A stretch of 37,402 nt of DNA from Chitinophagales bacterium (lineage in GTDB: Bacteria; Bacteroidota; Bacteroidia; Chitinophagales; JADIYW01): contig JAGNZZ010000024.1 in assembly GCA_017984135.1 (NCBI GenBank), positions 2,182 through 39,583 on the forward strand, in the 5' to 3' direction. The notes beneath the pieces were generated by a model that searched no databases, had not been told where the DNA came from, and saw nothing but the letters and a program-made list of their open reading frames with translations. The position numbers and the translations under genes were made by a program. Positions within the stretch are counted from its first letter, which is position 1, and every line of letters starts with the position of its first letter. Positions 8,438 through 16,643 of this stretch are shown here, piece by piece.

Positions 8438-8677
8438 CACAAACTCATTAATTCACAAACTCATTAATTCACAAACTCATAAACTCACAAACTCATTAAT
8501 TCACAAACTCACAAACTCATTAATTCACAAACTCATAAACTCATTAATTCATAAATTCATAAACTCATAAACTCATAAATTCATAAACTCATAAACTCAT
8601 AAACTCATAAACTCACAAACTCATAAACTCATTAATTCATAAACTCACAAACTCATTAATTCATAAACTCACAAACT
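8438..8677 (+). repeat. 30-unit octanucleotide tandem array directly upstream of emrA
   Basis: Exactly 240 bp made of 30 uninterrupted 8-bp units with no insertion or deletion. Only four unit types occur: CATAAACT (11), CACAAACT (10), CATTAATT (7) and CATAAATT (2), so the consensus is CA(T/C)(A/T)AA(C/T)T. The left half alternates CACAAACT and CATTAATT; the middle has runs of CATAAACT. The array starts 2 bp after the stop of the four-helix-bundle gene and ends 5 bp before the emrA ATG. It is non-coding on both strands because an 8-bp period shifts frame each unit and brings in TAA or TGA. Confidence 0.97.
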
Positions 8678-8682
8678 ATTAC

Positions 8683-9822
8683 ATGGAAAATACAACATCA
8701 ACAACAGGAAAAAAATCACCAAAAAGTTTTGTGGCGCCAACTATTGGTATCTTAATTTTAATTGGTGCTTTAATCTTTGCTTATCAAAAAATAATGTTTG
8801 CAATGCATAATGAAGACACAGAAAATTCTCAAATTGAAAGTAATATCGTACCCATTTCGTCAAGAATTCAAGGTTATGTTGACGTTGTTTATGTGACAGA
8901 AAATCAATTTGTAAAGAAAGGAGATACCATTTTAAAATTAGATGATAGAGATTTAAAAATAAGATTAAATCAAGCACTAATCAATACAAAAAGTGCTGAT
9001 GCAAATATTAATGTGGTAAGAAGTTCAGCCTCCACTGCTGAGGCATCTGCAAGTGCCGTTTCAACATCCATTATTACAGCAAAAGCTGGTATTGAAACAG
9101 CAAAAGCAAATGTAGAAGCAGCAAAAGTTCGAGTATGGAATGCAACAGAAAATTTTAAACGCTATGAAAAATTATTTAATCAAACTTCTGCCACACAAGC
9201 ACAATATGATGCAGCATTCACTGAAAAACAAGCAGCTGAAAAACAAGTGGCCGTTTTAGAAAAGCAAGTGGATGTGGCAAATGCTCAATTAAAAGCAGCT
9301 CAACAACAATCATCAGCATCGCAAACGCAAGCAAATGGTGTTGGCACGCAAGTTAACTTAGCACAAGTAGGCTTACAACAATCGGAAGCAAATGTAGATT
9401 TTGCAAAATTACAATTGTCGTATGCCTATATCATTGCGCCTTGTGATGGATTTATTTCTAAAAAAAATGTACAAGTAGGTCAACTCTTAAATCCTGGTCA
9501 AATAGTGATGAGTATTGTTGATGAGTCTCAACTTTGGATTACTGCTAATTTTAAAGAAACTCAGATAGAAAAAATGAAAGTAGGACAAGATGTTACTGTA
9601 AATATTGATGCCTATCCTGATCATCAATTTAAAGGAAAAATTGAGTCTATTCAAGCGGCAACTGGTTCAAAATTCTCTTTATTGCCTGCTGATAATGCTA
9701 CTGGAAATTTTGTAAAAGTAGTGCAACGTATTCCTGTTCGTATTGCTTTAGTGGATGATAAAAATGATACGTACGATTTACGTGCAGGTATGAATGTTGA
9801 TGTAGCTGTAAAAGTTAAATAG
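8683..9822 (+). CDS. emrA: HlyD/EmrA-type membrane fusion protein
   Basis: 379 residues. One N-terminal membrane helix at about 17-35 (FVAPTIGILILIGALIFAYQ). It is followed by the first half of the biotinyl-lipoyl-like domain (NIVPISSRIQGYVDVVYVTE, then NQFVKKGDTILKLDDRDL). A long Ala/Gln-rich coiled-coil hairpin spans about 95-240. The second lipoyl half follows (LSYAYIIAPCDGFISKKNVQ, then VGQLLNPGQ), then the beta-barrel with LWITANFKETQIEKMKVGQD. It bridges the EmrB-like transporter and the TolC-like channel across the periplasm. The emrB gene follows 67 bp later. The ATG lies 5 bp after the octamer array, so translation initiation occurs in that unusual context. Confidence 0.94.
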   Translation: MENTTSTTGKKSPKSFVAPTIGILILIGALIFAYQKIMFAMHNEDTENSQIESNIVPISSRIQGYVDVVYVTENQFVKKGDTILKLDDRDLKIRLNQALINTKSADANINVVRSSASTAEASASAVSTSIITAKAGIETAKANVEAAKVRVWNATENFKRYEKLFNQTSATQAQYDAAFTEKQAAEKQVAVLEKQVDVANAQLKAAQQQSSASQTQANGVGTQVNLAQVGLQQSEANVDFAKLQLSYAYIIAPCDGFISKKNVQVGQLLNPGQIVMSIVDESQLWITANFKETQIEKMKVGQDVTVNIDAYPDHQFKGKIESIQAATGSKFSLLPADNATGNFVKVVQRIPVRIALVDDKNDTYDLRAGMNVDVAVKVK

Positions 9823-9838
9823 TATGCGAACTTCAAAA

Positions 9839-9889
9839 TCAAACTAATTAATACTTCCAATTTATTACTATTTACTAATTACGGAACAA
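9839..9889 (+). repeat. AT-rich, loosely periodic leader before emrB
   Basis: The emrA-emrB gap contains TTTATTAC, TATTTACT and AATTACGG in a row just before the emrB ATG. The words resemble the ATTAC-type octamers seen near pntB and nrdJ, but spacing is only 7-8 bp and irregular. It may be a decayed member of the same repeat class. Confidence 0.3.
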
Positions 9890-11470
9890 ATGACTCAAGA
9901 ACAAACAAATAGTTTAATCGAATATGGTTCAAGACGAGTAATCATTACAATTACAGTGGTGTTATGTACTTTATTGGAGTTGATAGATACCACAGTTGTA
10001 AACGTTGCAACCACTACTTTAATGGGAAATTTAGGTGCCACACTTTCTGAAGTGAGTTGGGTAGTGGCGTCGTATGCCATTGCCAATGTAATTATCGTGC
10101 CTATGAGTGGATGGTTGTCGGCAACCTTTGGTCGCAAATATTATTTTGCTGGTTCCGTAACCATTTTTACTTTTGGTTCCTTAATGTGTGGTTTATCAAA
10201 CAGCATTTGGGTATTAGTGTTTTGGCGTTTTGTACAAGGCATTGGTGGTGGCGCATTATTTGCAACTTCTCAAACTATTTTAAAAGAAATATATCCACCA
10301 GAAAAAATAGGAATGGCTATGGCCATGTTTGGGATGGGCGTAATTGTTGGTCCAACTATAGGTCCATATTTAGGCGGTTATTTAGTGTATAATTTTTCTT
10401 GGCCTATTATTTTTTATATCAATATTCCAATTGGAATATTAGCTACGTTTTTAACTTTAACGTATATTCGAGATAATCCTTATGAAAAAAAATCGGGCTC
10501 AAGTGTAGATTGGTTTGGTATTATTTTGTTGATTATCGGAATTGGATCTTTACAATTGGTGCTAGAACAAGGTGAACGTAAAGACTGGTTTGAATCACAA
10601 TTTATTATAGTCTTTACTTTCTTATCCATCGTCGGTATTTTAGGATTTATCTATAGAATGTTAACTACCGAACACCCAATTGTAGATTTAAGAGTGCTAA
10701 AAAAAGGAAATGTTGCCATTGGAACTGTTATGAATTTTATTCTCGGATTTATATTGTACGGAAGTGTATTCATTTATCCAATTTACATGCAACACTTCTT
10801 AGGATTTACTGCTCAACTTTCCGGAGAAATGTTTATTCCAGGTGCACTTTTAAGTGGACTAATGATGCCTATAATTGGTGGAATGCTATCAAAAGGTACT
10901 CCACCGAAATTTATGATTATTTCTGGATTTTTAATCACCGCCATATTTGTATATTGGTCATCTTTCATCTTTACCACTAACACCGGAACAGACGCCATGT
11001 TTTGGCCATTGTTAGTACGTGGTTTTGGTATGGCATTTCTGTTTGTTCCGCTTTCTGCTTTAATTTTAGGAGGATTAAAAGGCGCAGATGTAGGTCAAGC
11101 TTCTGGTATTAGTAATATGGTACGTCAAATTGGTGGCTCTATGAGTGTTGCTATTATTGGTGTGCTCAATGAAACTTTAAGTGCAGAACATCGTGCCAAT
11201 TTATTAAACCATATAACTCCTGATAATCCTATTTTATTAGAAAGATTAAATGGTATGAAAATGGGATTAATGTCTATGACCAGCGATGCCAATCATGCCG
11301 CACAGCAAGCGTTAGCATTTTTAAATTTTACCATAGATAAACAAGCGGCAATTTTAAGTTACATCGATATATTCCATTATTTCACCATCTTTATTTTGGT
11401 AACAGTACCATTAGTATTGTTTGCTAAAACCTATAAGTTTAATAAAGACGATATGGATGGCGCTCATTAA
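9890..11470 (+). CDS. emrB: DHA2 family drug:H+ antiporter (EmrB/QacA type)
   Basis: 526 residues with about 14 hydrophobic segments, the DHA2 branch of the MFS. Seen motifs: LLELIDTTVVNVATTTLMGN in TM1 (the D-T-T-V-V-N-V motif D1), SGWLSATFGRKYYF (motif A), RFVQGIGGGALFATSQTIL (motif B), and GMGVIVGPTIGPYLGGYLV (motif C, the antiporter signature). It exports drugs or other amphipathic compounds driven by protons, working with EmrA and TolC above. It is the last gene of the operon; the 31-bp gap to the convergent lipoprotein gene shows no clear terminator. Confidence 0.95.
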   Translation: MTQEQTNSLIEYGSRRVIITITVVLCTLLELIDTTVVNVATTTLMGNLGATLSEVSWVVASYAIANVIIVPMSGWLSATFGRKYYFAGSVTIFTFGSLMCGLSNSIWVLVFWRFVQGIGGGALFATSQTILKEIYPPEKIGMAMAMFGMGVIVGPTIGPYLGGYLVYNFSWPIIFYINIPIGILATFLTLTYIRDNPYEKKSGSSVDWFGIILLIIGIGSLQLVLEQGERKDWFESQFIIVFTFLSIVGILGFIYRMLTTEHPIVDLRVLKKGNVAIGTVMNFILGFILYGSVFIYPIYMQHFLGFTAQLSGEMFIPGALLSGLMMPIIGGMLSKGTPPKFMIISGFLITAIFVYWSSFIFTTNTGTDAMFWPLLVRGFGMAFLFVPLSALILGGLKGADVGQASGISNMVRQIGGSMSVAIIGVLNETLSAEHRANLLNHITPDNPILLERLNGMKMGLMSMTSDANHAAQQALAFLNFTIDKQAAILSYIDIFHYFTIFILVTVPLVLFAKTYKFNKDDMDGAH

Positions 11471-11501
11471 AAATACGTTTAAGATGCCACGTTAACGAAA
11501 T

Positions 11502-12629
11502 TTATTGAATCCAAGGAACTTGGTACGTGTCATGTGCATAGCCAATTTTTATCATAGAATAATCTACCCAATAACTGGTTTCACTGTTTTTTCGTAATTG
11601 GTTAAGTGTATTAAAACCATTAATTGCTACATCAACACGTTGCTTCGCATTGGCTAAATTATTGACATTGTTGGGTATTCGTACAAAATATCCTTTGTTG
11701 GCTTCTGTGGTTTTGTTCGTACCAATAAAAATATCCCCAAAGAAAACTATTTTATGTTGGAAAAGTTGAATGGCTAATTTATTTAAATCTGCAAATAATT
11801 TCATAGTAGGATTATCCCACATGGGTTGTAGAATATAAACTTGTTCATGTGCGCCAAATTGAATCGCTGCTTGTGTTTGCAAATCCATATATTCTACACA
11901 ATTATTTGCGTTTACGTGTTGTTCTGCTAATTCTTGTAATCTAAATCCTTCACGTGCTTCGGGTGTTAACCAAGCTTCAGTCTTTATTCTATTGGCACCG
12001 ATTAATCTATTTAAAATTCCTAAAGATCCTATATCGGTTAACACATTTAATTGTCCATCAATCAATACTTCTGTGGTTTCTAAAAATGTTTGTGTAATAG
12101 TAGAATTTCCAAATGGCAGATTAATATTATTATTAATTAATATTTGACGCATCATGAGCGCCATCACTAAGCCATTGCGTACTTCATTTGCGGCAAATAT
12201 GCCTAACTGAGTCCACATAAATTCAGGATATTTTCGCTGCAATGCATCATAACTCATCAACACAAAAGCATTTTTTGCTAAAACAGTTTTTGCCGCTGAG
12301 CCATGATAAAACTGCATGGCTTTCTGCTCTACTAACTCACCATGTTCCACAAATTTTGAATTGATTTGGTTGTAAATATTTTCAATAGAAACCGATGTGT
12401 CAACTGTGGCAGTTAAATCATCTAAATCATTAGCAATTATTCGTACTTCATTTAGAAATTGTCGCTCTACTGCTGAATATTGTGTGGTATCATTTTTAAA
12501 ATGCTCTAATTTTTGCAAAATAGCATTGCGTTGCTCCGTATTTATACAGGTTTCTGTGTTGTTGTCTTTTTTACAATTTGTTATAAATAGAATAAAAACA
12601 AAACCAATAAGATATTTTGTGCGTTGCAT
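11502..12629 (-). CDS. Lipoprotein of unknown function
   Basis: 375 residues. The N-terminus MQRTKYLIGFVFILFITNCKK is a signal peptide with a lipobox-like TNC, so Cys19 is probably lipidated. The remainder is mostly helical with no motif I recognise. A stretch around residues 110-210 (MSYDALQRKYPEFMW, then FAANEVRNGLVMALMM) is amphipathic. The promoter -7 element TATTTTTG lies at 12650-12643. It is convergent with emrB and divergent from purS. Function unknown. Confidence 0.8.
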   Translation of the reverse strand: MQRTKYLIGFVFILFITNCKKDNNTETCINTEQRNAILQKLEHFKNDTTQYSAVERQFLNEVRIIANDLDDLTATVDTSVSIENIYNQINSKFVEHGELVEQKAMQFYHGSAAKTVLAKNAFVLMSYDALQRKYPEFMWTQLGIFAANEVRNGLVMALMMRQILINNNINLPFGNSTITQTFLETTEVLIDGQLNVLTDIGSLGILNRLIGANRIKTEAWLTPEAREGFRLQELAEQHVNANNCVEYMDLQTQAAIQFGAHEQVYILQPMWDNPTMKLFADLNKLAIQLFQHKIVFFGDIFIGTNKTTEANKGYFVRIPNNVNNLANAKQRVDVAINGFNTLNQLRKNSETSYWVDYSMIKIGYAHDTYQVPWIQ

Positions 12630-12642
12630 GTTTACGTTTGCA

Positions 12643-12650
12643 CAAAAATA
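12643..12650 (-). promoter_or_regulatory. Predicted -7 element for the lipoprotein gene at 11502-12629
   Basis: TATTTTTG on the minus strand matches TAnnTTTG and lies 13 bp before the ATG at 12629, implying a leader of under 10 nt. I see no good -33 TTTG at the right distance. Confidence 0.5.
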
Positions 12651-12721
12651 CTAATATTTTAATGCAATAAAATAACGTAAGTTTATAAATCACTTTAGAT
12701 TCAAAATCAAAAAAATCAACT

Positions 12722-12729
12722 TAACTTTG
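12722..12729 (+). promoter_or_regulatory. Predicted -7 element of a leaderless purS transcript
   Basis: TAACTTTG matches TAnnTTTG. Its last base is only 5 nt before the A of the purS ATG at 12734, so transcription would start at or within a base or two of the start codon. The -33 region is weak (TTTAG at 12694-12698). Confidence 0.6.
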
Positions 12730-12733
12730 AGGT

Positions 12734-12979
12734 ATGATATATTCTGTAGAAATAAACGTAATGCCATTAAAGGAATTGCTTGATCCACAAGGTAAGGCTG
12801 TGGAACAAAGTTTGCATAATTTGGGTTTCCAAATGTCTAATGTTAGAATTGGAAAACATATTACATTAAAAATCGAAGCCACTTCTAAAGAAGATGCCTC
12901 TCAAAAAACAGAAGAAGCTTGCAAGAAACTCTTACATAATCCGGTGATGGAATATTATGAGTTTACCGTGAGTGAATAG
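12734..12979 (+). CDS. purS: Phosphoribosylformylglycinamidine synthase subunit PurS
   Basis: 81 residues matching PurS in length and sequence: YSVEINVMPLKELLDPQGKA, then VEQSLHNLGF, NVRIGKHITLKIEA and a terminal NPVMEYYEFTV. PurS is the small dimeric subunit of the PurSQL FGAM synthase (step 4 of purine synthesis), bridging PurL and PurQ. purQ and purL are not in the window. The ATG is fixed by the family N-terminus, and the promoter -7 element sits 5 nt upstream. The stop lies one base from the end of the convergent gene at 12981. Confidence 0.9.
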   Translation: MIYSVEINVMPLKELLDPQGKAVEQSLHNLGFQMSNVRIGKHITLKIEATSKEDASQKTEEACKKLLHNPVMEYYEFTVSE

Positions 12980-12980
12980 A

Positions 12981-14234
12981 TTAGGTTTTTTGTGGTTTTT
13001 TCTTAGCTGCTGGAAATAAGATATTGTTCAAAATTAAACGGTAGCCGGCTGAGTTGGGATGTAAGTTTAAATCTGTTACGGGATCGCCCACTCGATGTTG
13101 ATAATCTTCTGGATCGTGACCTCCGTAAAAAGTCCAAGTGCCTTTTCCATACACACCATGAATATATTTAGCTTCATTCAATCCTTTGTTTTCACCCATT
13201 ACTAAAACATCTTTTTTGATGTAATCTTTTTTATAAGCAGTAGTTTGACCCATAAATCCTTTAATTAGTTTCTCATGACTTTGGGTAAGCATTGCTGGCA
13301 CTTGATCCCATTTTGCAGAAAAATCGAACAACGAAAAATAGTCCATCTCTTTTGAAATAGGTCGAACGCCAGGAACATCAATAGTAGAAAATTCATATTC
13401 GTAAGGATTCGTGCTGATGGTATAATTTTCAAAAGCAAACCCTTTTGAGTAATCTAATTTATTTTGTGCATTTGGGTCAATAGCATCATGGTCAAATGGT
13501 GTCGGACAAATATCCACGCCAGCAGCAGCTAAGGCTATATCATAGGAATCGGTTGCTGAACACATGGCAAACATAAAACCGCCACCCATCACAAAATCTC
13601 TTACTTTTTGAACTATTGCCAATTTTTCCTGGGAAACCTTTTCAAAACCTAATGCTTTTGCTCTACTTTCATAATCAGCGACTTGTTTTTTGTACCAATC
13701 AGCATATTGATAAGCAGCATAAAATTTTCCGTATTGTCCGGTAAAGTCTTCATGATGTAAATGCAACCAGTCAAACAAATGCAAATTGCCTTCTAATATT
13801 TCTTCATCATAAATAACTGTGTATGGAATTTCGGCATAGGTAAGCACTAAGGTTACGGCATCGTCCCAAGGATTATTGGTTTTAGGAGAATACACAGCAA
13901 CTTTGGGCACTTTATCCAAACGTACAGCATCCATATTAATTTCTGGTTGCGCAATATCGTCTAAGATTTTTGACATCGCAGCATCTGCAATTGTTTCATA
14001 TTTTACATTTCGAATTAAACATTCTTTCTCCAAATCAGCAGAATATGGAAACGAGAAACTGCCACCTCTATAATTCAATAACCAATCTATCGGAATATTT
14101 TTTTGTAGAACCCAATAGGCTATTCCGTAAGATTTTAAATGATTGGTTTGTGCTTCATCCATTGGAATAAGAATATAGGATGCCTTTACTCCAAGTGTAA
14201 ATAGAAATAAAAAGGAAAAAAATACGTTTTTCAT
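12981..14234 (-). CDS. Secreted gatase-like protein (Bacteroidota family usually labelled 'asparagine synthetase B')
   Basis: 417 residues with a signal peptide (MKNVFFSFLFLFTLGVKA) and then ILIPMDEAQTNHLKSYGIAY, IDWLLNYRGGSFSFP, LHHEDFTGQYGKF, GGGFMFAMCSATDSYD, YIHGVYGKGTWTFYGGHDPE and LHPNSAGYRLILNN. I recognise this as a strongly conserved Bacteroidota family that databases often name asparagine synthetase B. The sequence lacks the N-terminal Cys nucleophile and the PP-loop ATP site of AsnB, and it is exported, so that name is almost certainly wrong. The CSAT and GGHDPE segments recall a class I glutamine amidotransferase-like fold, so a periplasmic hydrolase or binding role is possible. 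A -7 element lies 6 nt upstream of the ATG. Confidence 0.8.
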   Translation of the reverse strand: MKNVFFSFLFLFTLGVKASYILIPMDEAQTNHLKSYGIAYWVLQKNIPIDWLLNYRGGSFSFPYSADLEKECLIRNVKYETIADAAMSKILDDIAQPEINMDAVRLDKVPKVAVYSPKTNNPWDDAVTLVLTYAEIPYTVIYDEEILEGNLHLFDWLHLHHEDFTGQYGKFYAAYQYADWYKKQVADYESRAKALGFEKVSQEKLAIVQKVRDFVMGGGFMFAMCSATDSYDIALAAAGVDICPTPFDHDAIDPNAQNKLDYSKGFAFENYTISTNPYEYEFSTIDVPGVRPISKEMDYFSLFDFSAKWDQVPAMLTQSHEKLIKGFMGQTTAYKKDYIKKDVLVMGENKGLNEAKYIHGVYGKGTWTFYGGHDPEDYQHRVGDPVTDLNLHPNSAGYRLILNNILFPAAKKKPQKT

Positions 14235-14239
14235 TTGCC

Positions 14240-14247
14240 CAAATTTA
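14240..14247 (-). promoter_or_regulatory. Predicted -7 element just before the gene at 12981-14234
   Basis: TAAATTTG on the minus strand fits TAnnTTTG. Its last base is 6 nt from the ATG at 14234, so the transcript would be leaderless or nearly so. No clear -33 element is visible. Confidence 0.5.
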
Positions 14248-14303
14248 CTACAAATTTGATACCATAATGGTTAAAATATCTAATCTAAATAGATGAAATA
14301 AAA

Positions 14304-15821
14304 TTAATATCCATAATGTGCAAATAGAAGATCAATCGCCGTTTGCTGACTTGGATAGTTTGTTTTTAAACTTGTTTTTAATGCACTTAAACTTTGTATA
14401 TTATTCTGAAGTAAATTATAAATTTCAGGAAATGTAATTCCAGATACTTGGTCAAATCCTTCATTCGTTCCATTATCATATAAATCATGATAAATTCCAT
14501 ACGGAATCCAATCTGTTGGTGGATTTTCATTTAAGTTTATATAGGCTTGTTTTCCATAAATATAGTTTAAGCCAATGTTGGATACATCTTCTGCCCACGC
14601 TTCAGAAACAGCTACCATTCCAGCATTGGCAAAAAATGGTTCACCGTAGCCACCATTTTTATAAATATATTCCACATAAGGCATCCAAAAATCTGAACCT
14701 ACTTTTGAAAAATGACTGCTGTGTGCTAATTCATGAAATAATGTTTCTAAAAAAGAGATGCGAGCAACCGTAGAATAGGTTGAATAAAAAGGTGCATAAA
14801 TATCCGGAAGTTGACTTCTTACTGCAATAGCTAATAAATCTGCCATATTTGCCGGTACGCCTAGTAAATTGGTAAAAAGTTGCTCTATATGATCGATACT
14901 TTGGAGTGACATGTTTTGTAGCATCGGTGCTGCATAACTCGTGCTAATAGGCGCATCTTTTCCAATCCAATAAATCATTTTTTTAGAAGGCATAATGTAA
15001 TTAAATTGATTTGCAAATTTTTTAAATTGATTGTATGCATGTAATGTAGCACAGGAATGATGTAAAGCCGCATTATTAAATTTATTATCAATTACGATAT
15101 GTAAGCTGGTAAATGCGCATGCTTTTTTATACCCAAATGAATACGTATTGACACCAAAAATACCTAAGATATTAGCATTATCTAAGGTGTGAATTTCTAA
15201 ATTTGGATTATCAAACTTAATAAGTATTTCTGCCGTATCCGTAGAAATAGCATTGGAGCGTACTGAGAAATTTCCTACTGAATCAGAAATGGCAAATATC
15301 GTTCGAGTGCCATCTTTTATCATAATTTGCGCACCTTCCAAAGGGATTTGTGCTTGTGCCACCGGATCGAAAAATCGGATATTACCTGAAAATTCTTTTT
15401 CTTCTAAATCGCTTATACGCTCATCCGTATGATTATCGGGCATGTATAAGTCGCTTATTTTTTCTGTTTGATACGCAGCCAATGAAACACCTTTGGGTAC
15501 AACACCATAGTATATACCATATTGCAAAGTATGTTCAGTTTGGTAGTGTAAATTCTTATCAGGAACAGCATTAAAAGGATGATCTAAAAGTACAGCACCT
15601 TGCGCTTCCAGTTGCTTATACTCTTCCATAGTTTGTAAATAAAATTTTACATATTGATGTGTAATTATTTTTTTAGAAGAACTTGTTTCTATTGGTAATT
15701 CATAAGGGTTTTTTAGTACTTGAGTGATTTCAACCTCACAAGTATCTTTTGGTTCTTTAGCTGTTTTTTTACAAGAAAAAATGAAAATACTAAGGATAAA
15801 GAGTAGCCATAAATTTTTCAT
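14304..15821 (-). CDS. Lipoprotein with HExxH metallopeptidase-like motif
   Basis: 505 residues. Signal peptide and lipobox IFSC place the lipidated Cys at 17. Residues about 135-210 look like a carboxypeptidase-regulatory (CarboxypepD_reg-like) beta-sandwich (IPLEGAQIMIKDG, then SDSVGNFSV). HELAH at 363-367 is a zincin HExxH motif, and SEAWAED about 40 residues later could supply the third Glu ligand as in gluzincins. A cell-surface zinc peptidase, or a non-catalytic relative, is inferred; I cannot assign a named family. The gene lies 70 bp upstream of the gatase-like gene on the same strand. Confidence 0.8.
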   Translation of the reverse strand: MKNLWLLFILSIFIFSCKKTAKEPKDTCEVEITQVLKNPYELPIETSSSKKIITHQYVKFYLQTMEEYKQLEAQGAVLLDHPFNAVPDKNLHYQTEHTLQYGIYYGVVPKGVSLAAYQTEKISDLYMPDNHTDERISDLEEKEFSGNIRFFDPVAQAQIPLEGAQIMIKDGTRTIFAISDSVGNFSVRSNAISTDTAEILIKFDNPNLEIHTLDNANILGIFGVNTYSFGYKKACAFTSLHIVIDNKFNNAALHHSCATLHAYNQFKKFANQFNYIMPSKKMIYWIGKDAPISTSYAAPMLQNMSLQSIDHIEQLFTNLLGVPANMADLLAIAVRSQLPDIYAPFYSTYSTVARISFLETLFHELAHSSHFSKVGSDFWMPYVEYIYKNGGYGEPFFANAGMVAVSEAWAEDVSNIGLNYIYGKQAYINLNENPPTDWIPYGIYHDLYDNGTNEGFDQVSGITFPEIYNLLQNNIQSLSALKTSLKTNYPSQQTAIDLLFAHYGY

Positions 15822-15905
15822 AAGAACTATAGTTTTAATAAATGTACATAATCTTTCATTAAATAATTAGGTAGTATGTGTTAGTGTTATTAATTTTAGA
15901 TAGAA

Positions 15906-16520
15906 ATGTTGATTAAGCTTTTTCCTGAAAATATTGATATGCGTAAAATGCAACAAATTGTCGATTGCTTGCGCAATGGAGGAATAATTATTTATCCAAC
16001 AGATACAGTATATGGCTTAGGTTGTGATATTTTTAACAAAGAGGCTGTTGCTAAATTATGTCGATTGAAAAATGTAAAAATAGAGAAGATGAATTTCTCT
16101 TTTATTTGCAATAATTTAAGCCACATTAGTGATTATACGTTGAGTGTGGATACACCAACTTATAAATTGATGAAACGGTGTTTACCTGGACCTTTTACGT
16201 TTATTTTAAAAGCAAATAATTCAGTTCCAAAATTATTCAAGAATAATAAAAAAACAGTCGGTATTCGTGTGCCGGATAATGAAATTGCACGTATGATTGT
16301 ACGTGAATTGGGTCATCCAATTATTACTACTTCTTTGCACGATAATGAAGATCATTTAGAATACATTACAGAACCAGCATCTATTCACGAGCGGTATGAA
16401 AAGTTAGTAGATATCGTAATTGATGGTGGAACAGGTGGATATCATTTATCCACAGTAATAGATTGTTCTGGCGAAGAACCCATAATTATTCGCGAAGGAA
16501 TTGGTAAAATTGACGACTAA
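15906..16520 (+). CDS. yciO: YciO/YrdC/Sua5-family protein (threonylcarbamoyl-AMP synthase type)
   Basis: 204 residues spanning one YrdC-like domain. Conserved pieces: IIIYPTDTVYGLGCDIFNK, then LKNVKIEKMNFSFICNNLSH, YKLMKRCLPGPFTFILKA, KKTVGIRVPDNEIARMIV, HPIITTSLH, and TVIDCSGEEPIIIREGIG at the end. The NFSFICNN segment resembles E. coli YciO rather than YrdC or Sua5. YrdC/Sua5 make threonylcarbamoyl-AMP for tRNA t6A; the role of YciO-type members is less certain. A weak -7 element TAATTTTA lies at 15891-15898, 8 nt before the ATG. No extra C-terminal Sua5 domain is present. Confidence 0.88.
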   Translation: MLIKLFPENIDMRKMQQIVDCLRNGGIIIYPTDTVYGLGCDIFNKEAVAKLCRLKNVKIEKMNFSFICNNLSHISDYTLSVDTPTYKLMKRCLPGPFTFILKANNSVPKLFKNNKKTVGIRVPDNEIARMIVRELGHPIITTSLHDNEDHLEYITEPASIHERYEKLVDIVIDGGTGGYHLSTVIDCSGEEPIIIREGIGKIDD

Positions 16521-16643
16521 TTATTTTTTTAAAATTTCCAATGTTTTTGCATCTACCAAAACAATAGCAACGGTATTTAATTCAATTTTTTGTATCGTTG
16601 TTTGGTCGGTAGTAGCAACGCACGAATGGTAAATTCTGATTTT
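16521..16643 (-). pseudogene. 40-codon open remnant in frame after the hydroxylase stop
   Basis: Immediately after the TAA that ends the hydroxylase gene (16646-16644), the same minus-strand frame stays open for 40 sense codons to a TAA at 16523-16521. It ends with TVAIVLVDAKTLEILKK. It fills the gap to the yciO stop exactly and has normal-looking codon use. It has no start codon of its own. It may be the tail of a longer ancestral product, a remnant of another gene, or chance in AT-rich DNA. Confidence 0.3.

Noticed and set aside
8438-8677. Repetitive coding sequence in the octamer array
   Set aside because: An 8-bp period changes frame each unit and brings TAA or TGA into every frame on both strands.
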